This document shows positions 60,580 to 64,000 of a stretch of DNA of 64,000 nt, piece after piece. The translations under genes and the position numbers were made by a program. The notes below the pieces were generated by a model. The model was not told the origin of the DNA, made no database searches, and worked only from the letters and a program-made list of their open reading frames with translations. Each line of letters starts with the position of its first letter. The stretch's first letter is position 1. Origin of the DNA: JAYZDF01 sp036337945 (GTDB taxonomy: Bacteria; Myxococcota; Kuafuiibacteriia; Kuafuiibacteriales; Kuafuiibacteriaceae); NCBI GenBank assembly GCA_036337945.1, contig JAYZDF010000015.1, forward strand, positions 1 through 64,000. Direction: 5' to 3'.

Positions 60580-61791
60580 TCATGTTTTTTTCGTTCGAGT
60601 GATAAATACGACGTAAGCGAACAACACCAGGCCGAAAGACACCGTAAGCCAACTACCGGCTGCGGGATCAGCGTAATAATCGCTGACCCATCCCGCACCT
60701 AAAGCGCCCGTGGATTGTGCTATTGAAAATAAGAAAAAATCCAGTGCAACCATTCGTCCCAGCAAATGGTCGGGTGTTGCTGCTTGTAGCTCGGCTGTCG
60801 AAACGACCCAGTTGTGTCCTTGGCCCGCTCCCCAGACAAAAAGAGCTGTAAAAGAGATCCAAGCAATATCAAAACCTGCGAAAGCCGCGGCGCCGAGCAT
60901 AGAAAGCATTGCACCGACGTGAGGATGGCGCGGAAGAACCGAGCTAGGAACTAGCGGACCGAGCCCCGTCCCGATAGCTCGAACAGATTGCATGAGACCT
61001 AGAGCGATGGCTGCTGACATCGCACTAAGCCTTGAACTGGCGACCATATTGAGTGTAACCCACGCCCCTGCACTCGCAAGCAAAGGCGGAGTCTTGGCAA
61101 ATACCATCATCATGACGCGGGGCCGCTCTTTCGCAAAATTATAGGCCTGCATCATCTCTTTGAGACCGGGTCTCGGTGGAGGTGCATTGCCCAAGTCAGG
61201 CTGTAATCGAGGGAGCTTCCACGCCACTGTCGCGGCGAGTACAAAAGTCAAAGCATCGAGCAGAATTGCACCACTCGGGCTCAAATATTCTGTGGCAACG
61301 CCGCCAACGGCCAATCCCAATGTAAACATGACCGACCAGGTCAGACCCAAGAGCGCGTTGGCTGGTCCCAGTTCCTCACGGCCAACGATGGCTGGAATCG
61401 CTGCGGAGCGGGCAGTGATGCCAATACTGGAAATGCATACGCGGACAAATAGTGCGATTTGAAGCCCCAGTACTGAGCCTAGTTCTGCAATTCCCCACAT
61501 TCCCACAGTGATCACAGAGCTCACAAGGTAGGCAGCCAACAATAATTTACGCCGGTCGAATCGATCAGCGAGAGGACCCGAGATTGGCGTTACCAAAGCA
61601 GTAGGAATCGTGTGGGCAAGAAATACGAGACCGATAGCAAGAGCCCCCTCGCCTTTGTCCAAAGTAATGACAGCGATGGCAATATAGCTTAGCCAATCTC
61701 CTATCAGCGATATTGTGTGACTCAACCACAACCGCCTGAAGTCTCGATTTTCGAGAACAAGACGTCTAAATGTTTGGATATTTCCATCCAT
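60580..61791 (-). CDS. MFS transporter (MFS_3/EntS-like exporter)
   Basis: A protein of 403 aa with about 12 membrane helices. It has the MFS signature between TM2 and TM3 (GPLADRFDRRKLLLAA) and the first-helix motif NRDFRRLWLSHTISLIGDWLSYIA common to the MFS_3 group (EntS-like exporters of siderophores or drugs). The second half retains the conserved short loops but a degenerate motif A. Substrate unknown. It is the second gene after the small open frame at 61797 (5 nt gap) and ends near the esterase genes, which are on the same strand. Confidence 0.9.
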   Translation of the reverse strand: MDGNIQTFRRLVLENRDFRRLWLSHTISLIGDWLSYIAIAVITLDKGEGALAIGLVFLAHTIPTALVTPISGPLADRFDRRKLLLAAYLVSSVITVGMWGIAELGSVLGLQIALFVRVCISSIGITARSAAIPAIVGREELGPANALLGLTWSVMFTLGLAVGGVATEYLSPSGAILLDALTFVLAATVAWKLPRLQPDLGNAPPPRPGLKEMMQAYNFAKERPRVMMMVFAKTPPLLASAGAWVTLNMVASSRLSAMSAAIALGLMQSVRAIGTGLGPLVPSSVLPRHPHVGAMLSMLGAAAFAGFDIAWISFTALFVWGAGQGHNWVVSTAELQAATPDHLLGRMVALDFFLFSIAQSTGALGAGWVSDYYADPAAGSWLTVSFGLVLFAYVVFITRTKKT

Positions 61792-61796
61792 AATTC

Positions 61797-61997
61797 TTAT
61801 CGTACATATCGATTTCTCAAATCCTGCAAAAAGCTGACGATATCAACTCCTGAAACATATCGTTTCTCAGGCTCGCGCAGATCGACAAAACTGATATAGA
61901 TGTTCATTTTGTCGGTGCCAATACTACTTTTGATCTTCAATACGCCGATAGTCAAAAAAGACGAACTCCCAGACGGGACTTGGGGAGTCGTAGACAC
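61797..61997 (-). CDS. Small protein upstream of the MFS transporter
   Basis: A frame of 66 aa from GTG 61997, ending 5 nt before the MFS start. It reads as plausible protein (FLTIGVLKIKSSIGTDKMNIYIS, given here as two strands, then a helix VDIVSFLQDLRNRY). No family recognised and only a weak Shine-Dalgarno. An internal ATG (about 61907) could also be the start. It could be a small partner of the transporter or only leader. Confidence 0.4.
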   Translation of the reverse strand: MSTTPQVPSGSSSFLTIGVLKIKSSIGTDKMNIYISFVDLREPEKRYVSGVDIVSFLQDLRNRYVR

Positions 61998-62030
61998 GAA
62001 ACATTGAATCCAAAAAGCTGTTCCACTACC

Positions 62031-62333
62031 ATGCTTGAAGGTCTAAACGTAACCGTTGTGGAAATTGCAAGTGCGCCCGTGCCTTTCGATCAAGCGATGT
62101 ATGATCTTGCCCAAAAATGTTTAGATCAATGGCCTCAAGGAAAGCAGCGGAAGTATTTCACGAAATGGATGAAGAACGCTCTTGAGACAGTTCAAGCCTA
62201 TGACCCGACGTGTGAGAGAGGTGCCGCACCTCGACCCAATGAACCTTACGATCATCGCTACACATTCAAATATCAATGCAGCCAGACAGAGCTGACTCAA
62301 ATTCTTGAGGCGATCACCTTTACCGGTTCCTAG
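62031..62333 (+). CDS. Small hypothetical protein
   Basis: A protein of 100 aa from ATG 62031 (MLEGLNVTVVEI). It has a helical middle rich in Lys/Gln (CLDQWPQGKQRKYFTKWMKN), and a C-terminal part YTFKYQCSQTELTQILEAI that looks like strand and helix. No family recognised and no signal peptide. It is divergent from the 66-aa frame and the MFS gene; the promoter must lie within 61998-62030. The 155-nt gap after it, before nqrM, shows no structure I can support. Confidence 0.55.
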   Translation: MLEGLNVTVVEIASAPVPFDQAMYDLAQKCLDQWPQGKQRKYFTKWMKNALETVQAYDPTCERGAAPRPNEPYDHRYTFKYQCSQTELTQILEAITFTGS

Positions 62334-62488
62334 GAACCATCTCAGATTAGAGAGCGCCGCGATACACAACCTCATTTACCCTGCAAACCAATCATCGCCG
62401 AAAAGAATGCTGATCTTCACAGACCTGAAGAAAGGAAGAGCGTAAGTTCAGTGTTGCGCGACCTGAAATCAGTCGCTATTTAGGAGTC

Positions 62489-62722
62489 GTGAACGTCGTA
62501 TTGCTCACCATGGCCGTGTTCTTCATTACCGTCTTGGCGATGGCGACCGGAGTGATTTTGACCCGCGGAAAAAAGCAACTCCAAGGATCATGTGGCGGAC
62601 CCGCATTTAATTCCGCATGCTGTATGACGTGCCCAGACAAAGACGTATGCGATGACGAAAAAGTACTGAACCACACCGAGGACACATTGGTCGAAATTGG
62701 TGGGTCAAACAGTTCTTGCTGA
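62489..62722 (+). CDS. nqrM: NqrM, iron-sulfur/iron delivery protein for Na+-NQR
   Basis: A protein of 77 aa from GTG 62489 with TAGGAG just upstream. It has one N-terminal membrane helix (FFITVLAMATGVIL) followed by the NqrM signature GSCGGPAF...C and clustered Cys (ACCMTCPDKDVC). NqrM (DUF539) is needed for the maturation of the Cys-coordinated iron centre between NqrD and NqrE. It normally follows apbE on the same strand. Here it faces apbE tail-to-tail with 13 nt between stops, so it has its own promoter. Length exceeds typical NqrM by a short Cys-ended tail (EIGGSNSSC). Confidence 0.85.
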   Translation: MNVVLLTMAVFFITVLAMATGVILTRGKKQLQGSCGGPAFNSACCMTCPDKDVCDDEKVLNHTEDTLVEIGGSNSSC

Positions 62723-62735
62723 AGTTTTACGACCA

Positions 62736-63854
62736 CTACTTGATTCGGTCGGAGCTGCCCGGAAAGTTTGATGTTCGAGTAACATCAAACTGATCTCCCT
62801 TTTGATGAACAAATAAAGCCGAAACCTTTGGAAAATGTACAAGGGATTTTTCGAAAGCTTCTTGGCCTAGGACCATAGCGGCGGTGGCCAAAGCATCCGC
62901 CTGCATACAATTCGGCGCTATAACTGTCACAGAAACCAACGTATGTAATACAGGCGCGCCCGTGCGTGGATCTATGATGTGATGATAGCGCCGGCCTTCC
63001 CGACTAAAAAAGTTCCGATAGCTACCACTGGTTGCCATCGCACCCTTCTCAAGCTCTGCGGTCCCGATCAGTTCGAGTCTGGTCGCTTCGGGCGTAGGTC
63101 TATTTATGCCCAACTTCCATGGCCTGCCTTTCGCATTCATTCCCTTAACGGCAATTTCTCCGCCAATTTCCACCATGAAGCGCTCAGCACCCGCTTCTTC
63201 AACGAGTGCGGCAATCGAATCAACGGCATAACCTTTTGCGATGCCCGATAAGTTTATCCGCACGCGAGGATCTGCTTTTTGGATACCACCATTTTCGGCG
63301 GTCACTTTGTCCAGTCCCACATACGGTTTGAGTGAGGCAATCGACTCCGCAGACGGTTTATTGATATGACGACCGGTTTTATCAAACCCCCACGCGTCGA
63401 TGAGCGGACCTAGCGTGATATCGAACGCCCCCTGTGTCTTCTTACCAATGTCCAAGGCACTCGACACCACATGGAAAAACTCAGCCTCCACGGGAAAGCT
63501 TTTTGTGTCGCCGCTTTCATTGAACCGACTAATCGCACTCTTTGGGCGATAGGTAGACATGAGGTCATTAATGGCCTCAAGCTTCTGATCGAACTGCGTT
63601 TGCAGGCCGCTCCATTCGGTCTTATCTTGCTCGTTCTCGACAACAAGCTTTACGAGGTAGGTTGTGCCCATAGTCTCGCCGCGAAAAACAAGTTGTTCAG
63701 CCGGTTTTTGAGCGACGAGGCCAGGGTTGGAAGATCTAGGGGATATCTTTTCTGGACGCCGGATAAACAAAGCGACGAACAGAGCAAGGACGAATAAGAA
63801 AGGGAACACGAAGCGCCTCCAGGCGGACGCTTCGAGTTGTGGGTTGGAAGGCAA
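62736..63854 (-). CDS. apbE: FAD:protein FMN transferase ApbE
   Basis: A protein of 372 aa from TTG 63854; a GGAGG Shine-Dalgarno at the end of nqrF lies 7 nt upstream, which decides this unusual start. An N-terminal membrane anchor (FVFPFLFVLALFVALFI) places the enzyme in the periplasm. Family motifs: GETMGTTYLVK, DLMSTYRPKSAISRFN, DITLGPLIDAWGF, INLSGIAKGYAVD, ATSGSYRNFF with the metal-binding region, HHIIDPRTGAPV and MQADALATAAMVLG. It attaches FMN covalently to Thr of NqrB and NqrC. It follows nqrF by 3 nt, so it is part of the NQR operon. Confidence 0.95.
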   Translation of the reverse strand: MPSNPQLEASAWRRFVFPFLFVLALFVALFIRRPEKISPRSSNPGLVAQKPAEQLVFRGETMGTTYLVKLVVENEQDKTEWSGLQTQFDQKLEAINDLMSTYRPKSAISRFNESGDTKSFPVEAEFFHVVSSALDIGKKTQGAFDITLGPLIDAWGFDKTGRHINKPSAESIASLKPYVGLDKVTAENGGIQKADPRVRINLSGIAKGYAVDSIAALVEEAGAERFMVEIGGEIAVKGMNAKGRPWKLGINRPTPEATRLELIGTAELEKGAMATSGSYRNFFSREGRRYHHIIDPRTGAPVLHTLVSVTVIAPNCMQADALATAAMVLGQEAFEKSLVHFPKVSALFVHQKGDQFDVTRTSNFPGSSDRIK

Positions 63855-63857
63855 AGA

Positions 63858-64000
63858 TCAGCCTCCGAAATCATCAAGCGCAATATTTTCCATCTCGACA
63901 CCGAGGTCGAGCAGCATATTAATTACGGCCTGATTCATCATGGGTGGGCCGCACATGTAGTATTCACAATCCTCTGGAGACGGATGGTCCTTCAGGTAGT
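63858..64000 (-). CDS. nqrF: Na+-translocating NADH:quinone reductase subunit F, C-terminal end
   Basis: The last 46 codons of NqrF. The visible part includes YLKDHPSPEDCEYYMCGPP with the NADH-domain Cys-Gly-Pro-Pro motif and ends GVEMENIALDDFGG, the nearly invariant NqrF terminus. NqrF takes electrons from NADH via FAD and a 2Fe-2S cluster. The start lies beyond the window. It shows that an nqrABCDEF operon ends here with apbE. Confidence 0.93.
   Translation of the reverse strand, partial: YLKDHPSPEDCEYYMCGPPMMNQAVINMLLDLGVEMENIALDDFGG

Noticed and set aside
1..64000. CRISPR arrays, insertion sequences, prophage, tRNA or rRNA genes
   Set aside because: No evenly spaced repeats, transposase or integrase motifs, or RNA gene signatures were found.

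Overview
The window looks like chromosome from a Gram-negative, aerobic, probably marine or halotolerant member of the Myxococcota/Bradymonadia-type 'deltaproteobacterial' lineages. The evidence is: many lipoproteins with long Asp/Ala/Gly/Thr/Ser-rich linkers, a eukaryote-like Ser/Thr kinase, a MYXO-CTERM-like C-terminal sorting tail, a dedicated ExbB/ExbD/TonB set with a TonB-dependent receptor, Na+-translocating NQR genes at the right edge, and several predicted outer-membrane barrels. This placement is inference from gene style, not from a marker gene. Coding density is high and most genes are intact. I see no tRNA, rRNA, CRISPR array, prophage, IS element or replication origin. GTG and TTG starts supported by clear Shine-Dalgarno sequences are common.

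Layout. 0-6.3 kb: the 5' end of a TldD/PmbA-type protease, a pilin-like membrane protein, a thioredoxin-rhodanese fusion, trmL, a methyltransferase, then two adjacent photolyase/cryptochrome genes (a [4Fe-4S] type and a classical type). 6.3-12.4 kb: a very large beta-propeller/c-type cytochrome lipoprotein and a HEAT-repeat protein with a degenerate receiver domain. 12.4-18.0 kb: a complete RND tripartite efflux operon (outer membrane protein, adaptor, pump). 18.3-22.9 kb: a lipid-methyltransferase-like membrane protein, an NAD(P)-binding protein, a free-standing Hsp70-like protein, and a lipoprotein gene that appears to carry a one-base frameshift just before a Cys-rich tail. 23.3-29.2 kb: an overlapping operon exbB-exbD-tonB-lipoprotein-TonB receptor, ending in a CarH-like MerR/cobalamin-binding photoreceptor-type regulator. 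29.2-33.1 kb: an outer-membrane barrel, a transmembrane Ser/Thr kinase and a MYXO-CTERM-like surface protein.

33.3-39.2 kb: an AbgT transporter with a structured leader, a cytosolic vanadium haloperoxidase-like protein, a DcsG-like ATP-grasp enzyme, a DUF3817 protein, and an overlapping histone-deacetylase/AlkB pair. 39.3-45.5 kb: the most unusual block, four tightly spaced co-directional genes. They encode a 1348-aa protein whose C-terminal half has the domain order of alpha-glucan water dikinase (phosphohistidine domain followed by ATP-grasp domain), an SCP2-like protein, a 75-aa protein and a 529-aa protein with a transglutaminase-like Cys-His-Asp arrangement. 45.6-56.8 kb: an epimerase, a probable broken small gene, a ChaN-like haem/iron lipoprotein, a two-subunit molybdenum hydroxylase (iorAB-like), a double rhodanese, a PAS histidine kinase, thiD, an alpha/beta hydrolase and a PLP-dependent Cys/Met-metabolism enzyme. 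57-64 kb: a pair of unknown membrane proteins, two tandem paralogous PHB-depolymerase-like lipoproteins, an MFS exporter, small hypothetical genes, and the NQR maturation genes apbE (behind nqrF) and nqrM (convergent).

Functional threads. Light and DNA repair: two photolyases, a CarH-like B12 regulator and an AlkB-type demethylase. Sulfur and redox: thioredoxin-rhodanese, double rhodanese, PLP lyase, molybdenum hydroxylase. Envelope transport: TonB system, RND pump, MFS, AbgT. The best candidates for something undescribed are the dikinase/SCP2/transglutaminase-like cluster and the coupling of a private TonB system to a cobalamin-binding regulator.
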